A stretch of 32,769 bases of DNA, taken from assembly GCA_002389785.1 (NCBI GenBank), contig DGQS01000192.1, positions 1 through 32,769 on the forward strand, given 5' to 3'. Every line of letters starts with the position of its first letter. Position 1 is the stretch's first letter. The stretch is from Bacteroidetes bacterium UBA4408. Lineage in GTDB: Bacteria; Bacteroidota; Bacteroidia; UBA4408. Positions 24,748 through 32,769 of the stretch are shown in pieces. Both the position numbers and the translations under genes were made by a program. A model generated the notes under the pieces. That model searched no databases. It had not been told where the DNA came from and saw only the letters and a list, made by a program, of their open reading frames with translations.

Positions 24748-26325
24748 ATGAGCGATAAGGAAGAAATAGAACGACGCAGAACCTTTGGTATTATTAGCCA
24801 CCCCGATGCCGGTAAAACTACCCTAACCGAAAAACTATTGCTTTTTGGTGGTGCCATACAAACAGCCGGAGCAGTAAAATCAAATAAAAATAGCAAAGCT
24901 GCAACCTCCGATTTTATGGAAATTGAGCGCCAACGTGGAATTTCGGTGGCAACTTCGGTAATGGGCTTTGACTATAAAGGAGTTAAAATCAATTTACTCG
25001 ATACTCCAGGTCACCAGGATTTTTGCGAAGATACTTACCGTACACTTACGGCAGTAGATAGTGTAATAATGGTGATAGATTGTGTAAAAGGTGTTGAAAG
25101 TCAAACCGAGAAATTATTGGAAGTATGCCGAATGCGCAACACACCGGTGATTGTGTTTATTAATAAACTCGACCGCGAAGGACGCGATCCCTATGATTTG
25201 CTGGATGAAATTGAGAGTAAACTGAAAATAAATGTTTGTCCACTTAGTTGGCCAATCAGCATGGGGAAAACCTTTAAAGGTGTTTACTCTTTGTTTGAAA
25301 AAAGTTTATTGTTATTTCAACCAAGTGGCTCAAAATTAGAAAAGGATACTTTTGAAATAAAGGACCTAAAAGATCCTAAGATTGATGAAATGGTAAGCGA
25401 ACGTTATGCAGCTAAACTGCGTGAAGATATTGAATTGCTTAGCGTTTATCCCGAGTTTAATAAACAGGATTATTTGCAAGGGAAAATCTCGCCTGTATTT
25501 TTTGGCAGTGCCGTAAACAATTTTGGAATTCGTGAATTACTCGATTGCTTTATACAAATTGCTCCTACTCCGCTATCACGCGATACTGATGCCAGAACCA
25601 TACTTCCGGAAGAAACTAAATTTACCGGATTTGTTTTTAAAATACATGCCAACATGGATGCCCGTCACCGCGATAGACTTGCATTTGTGCGTGTTTGTAG
25701 CGGTAAGTTTGAACGTAATACCAATTATTACCACACCCGCTTAGACAAACAACTTAAATTTTCGAATCCCACCGCTTTTATGGCACAGGAAAAAACCATC
25801 ATAGAAGCCGCTTATCCCGGCGACATTGTGGGCTTATACGATACCGGTAACTTTAAAATTGGCGATACTTTAACCCAAGGTGAAAAACTAAACTTTAAAG
25901 GAATACCCAGCTTTTCGCCTGAACTTTTTCGCTATGTTATAAATGCCGACCCAATGAAATCGAAGCAATTGGCGAAGGGTTTAGAACAATTAACCGACGA
26001 AGGTGTTGCTCAATTATTTACAAAAATGAGCAATGCGTCAAAAATATTAGGAACAGTTGGAGCACTGCAGTTTGAAGTAATTCAATATAGACTAAACAGT
26101 GAATACAGTGCTTCCTGTAATTTTGAATCGCTTAATTTATATAAAGCTTGCTGGGTAACTTGTAAAGACAAGAAAAAACTGCAAGCCTTTGTAGATGACA
26201 AATTTCAACACATGGCAAAAGATAAAGAAGATAATTTTGTATTTTTAGCTGAAAGTGCTTGGGCTTTGCAAATGGCACAAGAAAAAAATCCCGATATTGA
26301 ATTCCATTTTACATCAGAATATTAA
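24748..26325 (+). CDS. prfC: Peptide chain release factor 3
   Basis: RF3 is the GTPase that removes RF1 and RF2 from the ribosome after peptide release. I chose ATG 24748 (525 residues) over the GTG at 24745, which adds one residue. The GTP-binding domain has G1 SHPDAGKTT (K23, T24), G2 in [13 protein letters not shown]3 DTPGHQDF and G4 NKLDRE. Domains II and III follow, with the RF3-type segments [20 protein letters not shown] and [12 protein letters not shown]. Length and motifs separate it from EF-G (about 700 residues) and from TypA. It is followed after 28 bases by the OsmC-family gene, which has no promoter-like box of its own in the gap and may share the transcript. Confidence 0.97.
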   Translation: MSDKEEIERRRTFGIISHPDAGKTTLTEKLLLFGGAIQTAGAVKSNKNSKAATSDFMEIERQRGISVATSVMGFDYKGVKINLLDTPGHQDFCEDTYRTLTAVDSVIMVIDCVKGVESQTEKLLEVCRMRNTPVIVFINKLDREGRDPYDLLDEIESKLKINVCPLSWPISMGKTFKGVYSLFEKSLLLFQPSGSKLEKDTFEIKDLKDPKIDEMVSERYAAKLREDIELLSVYPEFNKQDYLQGKISPVFFGSAVNNFGIRELLDCFIQIAPTPLSRDTDARTILPEETKFTGFVFKIHANMDARHRDRLAFVRVCSGKFERNTNYYHTRLDKQLKFSNPTAFMAQEKTIIEAAYPGDIVGLYDTGNFKIGDTLTQGEKLNFKGIPSFSPELFRYVINADPMKSKQLAKGLEQLTDEGVAQLFTKMSNASKILGTVGALQFEVIQYRLNSEYSASCNFESLNLYKACWVTCKDKKKLQAFVDDKFQHMAKDKEDNFVFLAESAWALQMAQEKNPDIEFHFTSEY

Positions 26326-26353
26326 CATACACTAACCATAAAAAACAAAAACA

Positions 26354-26767
26354 ATGAAAAGAACAGCGACAGCCAATTGGCAAGGTACAGGAAAAGAAGG
26401 TAAAGGAACACTCTCTACTCAAAGCGGTGTATTAAATAATCAACAATATTCATATGGAAGTAGGTTTGAAGAAGGTATTGGTACCAATCCTGAAGAACTA
26501 ATTGGAGCGGCACATGCAGGATGCTTCAGTATGAAATTAAGTTTTATTTTGGTAGCAGCCGGATACACAGCCGAAAGTATTGATACTAAGGCAACTGTAA
26601 CACTTGAAAATGGAAGTATAACCCATGTTCAACTCGATGTTAAAGCAAAAGTTCCGGGAATGGATGGAGAAAAATTTGCTGCAGCTGCCGAAGAAGCTAA
26701 AGCAACTTGTCCTATATCTAAATCCTTGAATGCGACCATTACCATGAATGCCGTTTTCTCGAACTAG
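26354..26767 (+). CDS. OsmC-family peroxiredoxin
   Basis: The 137-residue product is a cytoplasmic thiol peroxidase of the OsmC branch, which reduces organic hydroperoxides. The two catalytic cysteines are visible: C57 in AAHAGCFSMKLS (peroxidatic) and C119 in KATCPISKSL (resolving). The start MKRTATANWQGTGKEGKGTLS and the segment NPEELIGAAHA are characteristic of OsmC more than of Ohr. It lies 28 bases after prfC and ends before a strong hairpin that also serves the convergent ppx gene. Expression could be part of a stress response, but no operator is recognisable. Confidence 0.94.
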   Translation: MKRTATANWQGTGKEGKGTLSTQSGVLNNQQYSYGSRFEEGIGTNPEELIGAAHAGCFSMKLSFILVAAGYTAESIDTKATVTLENGSITHVQLDVKAKVPGMDGEKFAAAAEEAKATCPISKSLNATITMNAVFSN

Positions 26768-26784
26768 ACTTGAATTAGAAAAAT

Positions 26785-26826
26785 AAAGAGCGATACAGTA
26801 TGTCTTAGTAAACTGTATCGCTCTTT
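26785..26826. terminator. Bidirectional terminator between osmC-like gene and ppx
   Basis: A perfect 15-base stem (AAAGAGCGATACAGT at 26785-26799 with its complement at 26812-26826) has a 12-base loop. It lies between convergent genes. The plus side ends CTCTTTGCTTT and the minus side ends CTCTTTATTTTTC, so both directions have a modest T-rich tail, better on the minus strand. Confidence 0.85.
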
Positions 26827-26843
26827 GCTTTATAAAGTCAACG

Positions 26844-27737
26844 TTAAAATTGTACTTTTTCGTTTATGTGTTTTTCATACAATAAATGAATTATTCCATC
26901 CGATAAACCAATTTGAGGCACTATTATTTCATCAATTCCGGCATTTTTCATTACGCTTAAAAATATTTTTGCTGCAGGTAAAATTACATCGGCTCTATCC
27001 GGATTTAAACCCAATTTTACGATTCGCTCATCCAGTGAAAAGGTTGACAAGTATTCGCTGTATTCCTTTATTTTATCGTATTGCAAACTTTTTCCTTCCT
27101 TTTTTCTCAGTGTTTTATATAACTTGTTGATATTGCCACCTGAGCCAATAGCCTTTAATGGACGATAATTTTTTGTGATATTTCTAACTGTTTCCTTAAA
27201 ATCGCTCCAATGTTCCTTACTAACTTTATCGTGCAACAAACGAATAGTGCCAATATTAAACGATTGTGAAAATTCAATCTTTCCTTTCGAAAACAGCGTT
27301 AGTTCTGTACTTCCTCCTCCAACATCGATGTATAAATACGAAGAATTTAAATCAAGGTGCTCAGCTATGTGATTCGAATAAATAATTTCAGCTTCAGTCT
27401 TTCCGTGTATTATTTCGATCGTAATGCCTGCCTCATTTTTCACTCGTTCAATTATTTCGTTCCCATTGGTAGCTTCCCTCATGGCACTGGTTGCACAAGC
27501 GCGGTAATCAAGCGCACCAAAAACTTCTATAAGAAAGCGAAATGCATGCATTGTTTTTACTAAGTGCACGATTTTATCCTCACTTATTTTTTTAGTGATA
27601 AACGCATCTTCTCCTAAACGCAATGGAATACGCACCAATTCGTTTTTTTTAAATAAAACCTCATTCCCATCTTCAATTACACTGCACAATAAGAGTCGCA
27701 CTGCATTCGAACCAATATCTATAGAAGCAAATTTCAT
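26844..27737 (-). CDS. ppx: Exopolyphosphatase (Ppx/GppA family)
   Basis: The 297-residue product is a short Ppx/GppA-type phosphatase of the actin-like ATPase fold; family members hydrolyse terminal phosphate from polyphosphate or pppGpp. It shows the first phosphate loop IDIGSNAVRLL (D7-N11), ATSAMREATNG, GKTEAEIIYSN with E115 as the likely catalytic Glu, and the second loop YIDVGGGSTEL (D138-S143). GSGGNINKLYK and QIGLSDGIIHLLY lie further on. It lacks the extra C-terminal domains of the roughly 500-residue E. coli Ppx, as is usual for the short form. The start overlaps the ppk1 stop by 4 bases (ATGA), so the polyphosphate-making and -degrading genes are translationally coupled. Polyphosphatase activity is inferred from that coupling; pppGpp hydrolysis remains possible. 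Confidence 0.93.
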   Translation of the reverse strand: MKFASIDIGSNAVRLLLCSVIEDGNEVLFKKNELVRIPLRLGEDAFITKKISEDKIVHLVKTMHAFRFLIEVFGALDYRACATSAMREATNGNEIIERVKNEAGITIEIIHGKTEAEIIYSNHIAEHLDLNSSYLYIDVGGGSTELTLFSKGKIEFSQSFNIGTIRLLHDKVSKEHWSDFKETVRNITKNYRPLKAIGSGGNINKLYKTLRKKEGKSLQYDKIKEYSEYLSTFSLDERIVKLGLNPDRADVILPAAKIFLSVMKNAGIDEIIVPQIGLSDGIIHLLYEKHINEKVQF

Positions 27738-29791
27738 GTAAGGCTGGATTTTTTGTTTTTCAAAAATTTATAAATTTCATCCTGTGCGCGTACCTTATTT
27801 TTAGAATTACCTTTTTTATATGAATTTTCCTGTGTTGAATCTAAGATTCGTGCTTTGGTATTTCCAGCCCATTGTATTTCCAATATTTGCTGCAATTCCG
27901 CCTGAAGCGTTTCATCTAAAATAGGCACTGCTACTTCACTGCGATAATCCAAGTTACGCGTCATTAAGTCAGCCGAAGCTATATAATATTTTGGCTTTCC
28001 CGAATTAGCAAATACGTAAACACGACTATGTTCCAGGTATTTATCCACTATGCTAACCGCTTCAATGTTCTCACTTAATCCCGGCTTACCGGCAATCAAC
28101 GAACAAATACTGCGTACAATTAGTCGAATTTTTACTCCGGCATTTCCTGCTTCATACAGCTTATTAATTATTTCTTCGTCAACTAGGTTATTCATTTTTA
28201 AAAACATCCAAGCTTCACCTTTTTCCTTTGCTGCCTTAATTTCGCGATCGATTAATGCAATAAACTTTTTGCGCATGTTAAAAGGCGATACCATCAATTC
28301 CTTATAATTACCCGTTTTATAATTGTCGGAATAAAAATTAAACACTTCAACTATATCATGTGTAATTTTTTTATTGGAAGTAAGTAAACTATGGTCGCAA
28401 TAAAAACGTGCCGTATCTTCATTAAAATTTCCGGTACCAATGTGTGCGTAATAATTGGGTTTCCCATTTTCTTCACGTTCAATCAAAAACAATTTGGTGT
28501 GTGCTTTTAATCCTGGAACTCCATAAATTACCTTTGCTCCTTCTTCTTGTAAACGATTGCTCCAATAAATATTTTGTTCTTCATCAAAACGCGCCTGCAA
28601 TTCTACAATAGCAGTTACAGTTTTTCCATTCTTAATTGCATTTATTAGTGCATTCACCACATTGCTATTTCGGGCAACACGATACAAAGTAATTTGAATT
28701 GACTTTACTTTAGGGTCAATGGATGCTTCACGCAATAAATCAATAATTGGTAAATAGGATTGATAGGGATAGCTTAATAAAATATCACGCTTACGAATAA
28801 CTTTTAATAAACTTTCATTGTTACTTAAATCAGGATGATCCAAAGCGGGTGGCATTTTATACCTTAATTCGGGAGCGCCAATTTTAGGAAAACCTATAAA
28901 ATCAACAGTGTTATGATAACGCCCACCCATGATAAAATTTTCGCTTTTAAGAATTGGTAATTTTTTTCGGATAAAACGTAGTATATCGGCCGGCATATTT
29001 TCATCCACCTCCAATCGCACAGGATCTCCCTTTTTGCGAAGTTTTACACTCTCAGATATTTTTTTTACCAAACTTTTTGATACATCGTTTTCAATATTTA
29101 ATTCAGCATCGCGTGTCATTTTAATCGCATAGGCTTCTGCAAAATCATAATTAAAATGAAAAAACATATCCTTTAAGCAAAAGCGAATTACATCGTCTAA
29201 TAAAATAATATGCTTGTTCAGCTTCGGTAATACTAAAAATCGAGAAATTTTATCTGAAGGTATTTCAACTAAAGCCAGCTTATCGCGCTTTAACGGATTT
29301 ACTAATTTAATTATCAAATAAATTGCCCTGTCGCGCAGCCAAGGAAAATCAACCACATTGTCCAACATAATTGGAAATAAAAATGGCAAGACCTGTTCCT
29401 TGAAATATGCTTGAACAAAAGCTCCTTGTTCCTCATTTAGCTGTGTTTCGTTTACTATGTAAATCTGGTTCTTCTCAAGTTCACGCAATAAATTTTGATA
29501 GGTTTGTTCAAACTCTTCTTGTTGTTTAGTAATCACTTTCAGAATTTGTTCCATCACTAGTTTGGGATTTTGTCCTGCAAACTCTTTGGGTTTAACCCCT
29601 GCTTTAATAATGCGCCTTATAGTAGCTACTCGCACGCGGTAAAACTCATCGCGGTTACTTGAGTAGATACCTAAAAATTTAATTCGCTCCAGCAATGGCA
29701 CCGTTGCATCATTCGCTTCCTGCAACACACGGGCATTAAACGAGAGCCAACTAATTTCACGGTTAATTAGAGTATTTTTTACTGTGCTCAT
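27734..29791 (-). CDS. ppk1: Polyphosphate kinase 1
   Basis: PPK1 makes inorganic polyphosphate from ATP reversibly. The 685-residue product opens with INREISWLSFNARVLQEA, the N-terminal domain typical of the family, and carries the two conserved catalytic His residues, H431 in LKAHTKLFLIE (autophosphorylated; H435 in E. coli) and H588 in LEHSRVYVF (H592 in E. coli). HIGTGNFNEDTARFY and NLDYRSEVAVPI, also diagnostic, are present. Length is normal. The C-terminus is extended by a Lys/Asn-rich tail (YKKGNSKNKVRAQDE). It is the first gene of the ppk1-ppx pair. Its promoter is not clear: the best match upstream is a TATCTTTA at 29893-29886 on the minus strand. Confidence 0.97.
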   Translation of the reverse strand: MSTVKNTLINREISWLSFNARVLQEANDATVPLLERIKFLGIYSSNRDEFYRVRVATIRRIIKAGVKPKEFAGQNPKLVMEQILKVITKQQEEFEQTYQNLLRELEKNQIYIVNETQLNEEQGAFVQAYFKEQVLPFLFPIMLDNVVDFPWLRDRAIYLIIKLVNPLKRDKLALVEIPSDKISRFLVLPKLNKHIILLDDVIRFCLKDMFFHFNYDFAEAYAIKMTRDAELNIENDVSKSLVKKISESVKLRKKGDPVRLEVDENMPADILRFIRKKLPILKSENFIMGGRYHNTVDFIGFPKIGAPELRYKMPPALDHPDLSNNESLLKVIRKRDILLSYPYQSYLPIIDLLREASIDPKVKSIQITLYRVARNSNVVNALINAIKNGKTVTAIVELQARFDEEQNIYWSNRLQEEGAKVIYGVPGLKAHTKLFLIEREENGKPNYYAHIGTGNFNEDTARFYCDHSLLTSNKKITHDIVEVFNFYSDNYKTGNYKELMVSPFNMRKKFIALIDREIKAAKEKGEAWMFLKMNNLVDEEIINKLYEAGNAGVKIRLIVRSICSLIAGKPGLSENIEAVSIVDKYLEHSRVYVFANSGKPKYYIASADLMTRNLDYRSEVAVPILDETLQAELQQILEIQWAGNTKARILDSTQENSYKKGNSKNKVRAQDEIYKFLKNKKSSLT

Positions 29792-29952
29792 AAAATGAAC
29801 TTATCCTATTAATTAATTTCTTCTATTTCAATTCAAATTAAGCAATAGATTTTAATAAGAACGAAAAGTCGTCCAAAACTTAACTTAAAGATAACCTTAG
29901 AATTGTAAAAACTAAATTAATACTTTATCCCAAATTTGAAGAAGTGGTTGAT

Positions 29953-32769
29953 TTATCTGGCAATAATCAGTTTATAGGTAGTAAGTGAAAATTCTGATTT
30001 TACTTGCAAAAGATAAACTCCGGATGGAAATTCAGAAACGCTAATTTGCTTAATTCTTTCTATTCCCGCATTGGATGAATAATAGTTTTTACCTTCTAAA
30101 TTGGAAATACTAATTTGGGCTGTTTCAGTGATATCCAATAAATCAAGCTGCAACAAATCTGTTACTGGATTGGGATATATTTTAACAGGAATTTCTTTAG
30201 AAGATTCAAGAAAAATTATTGTTGAATACTCTGTCGCACCATTAAAATCAACTTGACGCAAGCGGTAATAATTGTATTTTGAAGTGAGACTATTGTCTTC
30301 AATTTCGTAAACAGATAGTGCATTTGAGCTTCCTTGTCCTTTTATTTTAGCTATTCCAACAAAATTAACTCCATCGGTACTGCGTTCAACAATAAAATAA
30401 TCGTTATTACTCTCACTCGCTGTTTTCCAAATAATATGATTGCTCTGGTTCTGATGATATCCTGTAAATGATAAAAGTTGTACAGGCAACGAAATATTTT
30501 TAGTGTACCAAATAGGTGAAGTCCATGATAAATTTCCGTCAGCTTCAGAAATTTCAGCATAGTAGTAATAAGTTCCACTCGCAATGGTGTGTGTAAAATT
30601 TAACACTGCACTATTGCTAACGGATGTAAGTAAAGTAGGCAATGAACCACTACCCGGAACTCCGTAATAAATTTTAATAGAAGTAATTGCATCACCATCC
30701 GGATCGCTCGCATTTACTTGTAACACAGGATTCGAAAATTGCGAAGTTATGCTTCCCATATTAATAGAACCATTGATAGTAAAGCTTATTTGTTCATTGT
30801 AATCATCTGTGGCATAAAATCGCATATTTAAAATTGCGTCTAAAATAGCCGGTTTTGTTAATGCAGTTGCCAATAAAACAGTTCGCTGTTGACTACTTTT
30901 ACCCATTGTCGCAGAATTGTGATTATCTAGGTCGGCCATTGGCCCCAAGTGATATCCTTTGGCTAAAAGGGTATTAAAATAGTTTACGTAATTGGAAGTT
31001 GATGGATCATTGTAGCTAACACTTAGCGAATTGTAAGGACCATTTCTAAGTGCTACTCCAACTATAGCATTGTCGAACGTTGCATTGTAAGCACTTCCAT
31101 GAATATTTCCATAATCGCTGTTATTGGGATGATTTAAGGTGGCAAATGCATTAGGAGTAGATGCAACTAAATTAAACAAAGAACTATAATCTCCTTTTGC
31201 ACAATAAATTGAATAATTACCGGTATTCCATCCTACCAATTGATCAATACCGTAAATATTAGTGTGACCGCCGGTCGAAATAGTACCCCACTCCATACCG
31301 TACAATGCAACAAAATCGGGATGCGAACTAGTATAAGCCAACGCCTCAGATACTCCACTAGCATATTTTGCCAACGACATAACAGGACCTTCATTGTGGT
31401 TGTGATCAGACAATCCCATATAATCAAAATTCAAGGCCGAATTTCCAATGTTGTAACAACAAGTCGCGCTTGAAGCACCGTTGCACACATTATCCATATC
31501 TCCATCTGAATAATCAGAATGTGCATGTAGATTACCAAAATAATAGTTGTAACTTACAGCATTCATGCTGGTAATATTTGCAGAAGCAGGACTTATTAGA
31601 TAATTGCAAATACAGCCTGTACCATTAAACTCATACACTTCAAAATAATAGGTACTTGCTGCATTTAAACCCGTTACTGCAACAGCGTTACCAGTACCTG
31701 AATACAACACAAATTCGCCGGGTGCAGTAGTACTGCCAACTCCAAAAATCGAGCTGGCCGAATAAGCTGTTCCGTCTACCGGAGGTGCAGTTATCGCACT
31801 TCCTTGTTTTCCAACCAATATACAATAAGCTCCATTTCCGCGTGTCCAGGTTAAGTCCATTGAATTGGTCAATACATTGCTTGCAGTTAAAGCGCTGGGC
31901 GAAATACTGGTTTGGGAGGTTATGACGCAAGGAATAGTAGTTCCGGATGCTACTGCAAGTGAGGGCAATAAATAGTTAATGGTACAACCTGTGCCACTGT
32001 ATTCAATGACCATAAAATAATACAAAGTGCTCGGATTTAATCCACTAACTAAAACTGTTGAAGCACTTCCTGTATATACAACAAATTGACCTACGCTTAT
32101 TGCAGTACCTGCACCAAATTGATTATTCGCTGTATAGGCTAAACCATCCACAGGAGTTACAGTTACCGCTGCTCCTTGCCTTGCAATCACAATACATTCT
32201 GTACCGTTACCACGCGTCCAGTTTAGGGTGATGGTATTCGCTGCAATACTGGGCAGAGATAAAGAACTGGCTTGGGTAGTAGGTTCCGGAGCTAACGTAC
32301 ATAAGGAAGGTATATTAATATTGTCAAAGTTAGCTAGGTCACTGGCTCCTGTACTATGGTTCCACAAGCAACCCATGTATAACAAATCAACACTCGTATA
32401 AGTATTATCGCTCGTTGTTGCTCCTAACTGAGTATAGCTTGCTGTAGTTGGGTCGTCAAAAAAGGCAAGATTGGATCCTACAAATAAGCTCCAATTATTA
32501 CCGATTGGATTGTAGGTAACCTTTACCGTTAAAAAGTCATTACTATAATCAATTACCGGTGCGATTATGTTAGTTAATCCGGCATTTCCAGAAATACCAG
32601 AAGCAAATTTTACCAATCGCAAATTATCGGAAGTGCCCGAATTACCTAATACAACAGCGTATCCGCTGCCGGTAAGAAAATTATTAGTTGCGCAACCTAA
32701 AACAAATGCAACGCCGTAGTTACCGGCATCAAAACCCGAAGGATCGGTTCTTGATTGGCGCATATTAAA
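29953..32769 (-). CDS. T9SS-secreted PHP-domain (CehA/McbA-like) protein, N-terminus cut by window
   Basis: The frame stays open to the right edge, so the gene begins outside; the Met at 32763 is probably internal. Numbering from it, residues 1-152 look like a jelly-roll/LamG-like domain. Two tandem fibronectin-III-like modules follow (about 158-276 and 281-398), each with WTRGNG, PVDG-AY and YYF-V. From about 406 comes a PHP metallohydrolase domain with H413-A-H415 (NLHAHSDYSDGD), GLSDHNHNEG, GMEWGT, LNHPNNSDYG and ADLDNHNS, as in CehA/McbA-type enzymes. A beta-sandwich (WKTASESNNDYFIVERSTDG) and a type A T9SS sorting domain (VKIYPNPVTDLLQLDLL to the end) close the protein. It should be a cell-surface or secreted hydrolase, perhaps a phosphoesterase; the substrate is unknown. 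Its signal peptide is not visible. Confidence 0.88.
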   Translation of the reverse strand, partial: FNMRQSRTDPSGFDAGNYGVAFVLGCATNNFLTGSGYAVVLGNSGTSDNLRLVKFASGISGNAGLTNIIAPVIDYSNDFLTVKVTYNPIGNNWSLFVGSNLAFFDDPTTASYTQLGATTSDNTYTSVDLLYMGCLWNHSTGASDLANFDNINIPSLCTLAPEPTTQASSLSLPSIAANTITLNWTRGNGTECIVIARQGAAVTVTPVDGLAYTANNQFGAGTAISVGQFVVYTGSASTVLVSGLNPSTLYYFMVIEYSGTGCTINYLLPSLAVASGTTIPCVITSQTSISPSALTASNVLTNSMDLTWTRGNGAYCILVGKQGSAITAPPVDGTAYSASSIFGVGSTTAPGEFVLYSGTGNAVAVTGLNAASTYYFEVYEFNGTGCICNYLISPASANITSMNAVSYNYYFGNLHAHSDYSDGDMDNVCNGASSATCCYNIGNSALNFDYMGLSDHNHNEGPVMSLAKYASGVSEALAYTSSHPDFVALYGMEWGTISTGGHTNIYGIDQLVGWNTGNYSIYCAKGDYSSLFNLVASTPNAFATLNHPNNSDYGNIHGSAYNATFDNAIVGVALRNGPYNSLSVSYNDPSTSNYVNYFNTLLAKGYHLGPMADLDNHNSATMGKSSQQRTVLLATALTKPAILDAILNMRFYATDDYNEQISFTINGSINMGSITSQFSNPVLQVNASDPDGDAITSIKIYYGVPGSGSLPTLLTSVSNSAVLNFTHTIASGTYYYYAEISEADGNLSWTSPIWYTKNISLPVQLLSFTGYHQNQSNHIIWKTASESNNDYFIVERSTDGVNFVGIAKIKGQGSSNALSVYEIEDNSLTSKYNYYRLRQVDFNGATEYSTIIFLESSKEIPVKIYPNPVTDLLQLDLLDITETAQISISNLEGKNYYSSNAGIERIKQISVSEFPSGVYLLQVKSEFSLTTYKLIIAR

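Noticed and set aside
31560..32250. DNA tandem duplication within the PHP-protein gene
   Set aside because: The two FN3-like modules are similar as protein but have diverged at nucleotide level, so they are domain repeats and not a recent DNA repeat.
1..32769. CRISPR arrays, tRNA/rRNA genes, transposases, integrases, toxin-antitoxin or restriction genes
   Set aside because: I looked for direct repeats with spacers, cloverleaf-like stems and the hallmark proteins on both strands and saw none.

Overview
The window looks like chromosomal DNA of a free-living member of the Bacteroidota. The evidence is AT-rich coding sequence, absence of clear Shine-Dalgarno sites, several promoter-like TAnnTTTG boxes (the Bacteroidota -7 consensus), two proteins with C-terminal type IX secretion (T9SS) sorting domains, a Bacteroidota-style YidC and a parE-parC pair. 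I cannot place it below phylum. No tRNA, rRNA, CRISPR array, insertion sequence or phage gene is visible. Coding density is high and no gene-free stretch exceeds 300 bases; the longest is 235 bases at 5174-5408.

Layout. 1-5173 (+): the tail of a di-haem oxidoreductase (DUF1111), a DUF4190-type lipoprotein, yidC, and a membrane nucleotide-sugar 4,6-dehydratase of the CapD/WbpM type. 5409-12353 (-): a T9SS-secreted choice-of-anchor-B protein, then parC and parE, transcribed parE to parC. 12543-17844 (-): a tightly packed envelope cluster, read in transcription order as a membrane-anchored unknown protein, dapF, a GNAT acetyltransferase, a seven-haem cytochrome with TPRs, and mltG. 18034-21501 (+): an HtrA/Do protease and a short RecQ. 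21520-23499 (-): a HisKA_2-type sensor protein followed by a CheY-like receiver. 23714-26767 (+): DUF1304 protein, 2OG-Fe(II) oxygenase, prfC and an OsmC-family protein. 26844-29791 (-): ppk1 and ppx with a 4-base overlap. 29953 to the right edge (-): a large T9SS-secreted PHP-domain protein, truncated by the window.

Themes. Much of the window is housekeeping: membrane insertion, decatenation, translation termination, DNA repair and polyphosphate turnover. A second theme is the cell envelope: meso-DAP synthesis, glycan-strand termination by MltG, periplasmic quality control by HtrA, surface polysaccharide and secreted proteins.

The items most worth a second look are the sensor kinase whose phospho-acceptor His is intact but whose ATP-binding domain lacks key motifs, the heptahaem cytochrome-TPR protein set 5 bases before mltG, the terminator/promoter/start-codon compaction before the 3305 gene, the T7G7 tract at the predicted transcription start of the dapF operon, and the T9SS-exported PHP hydrolase. 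I see no convincing wholly new multi-gene defence or mobile system here.
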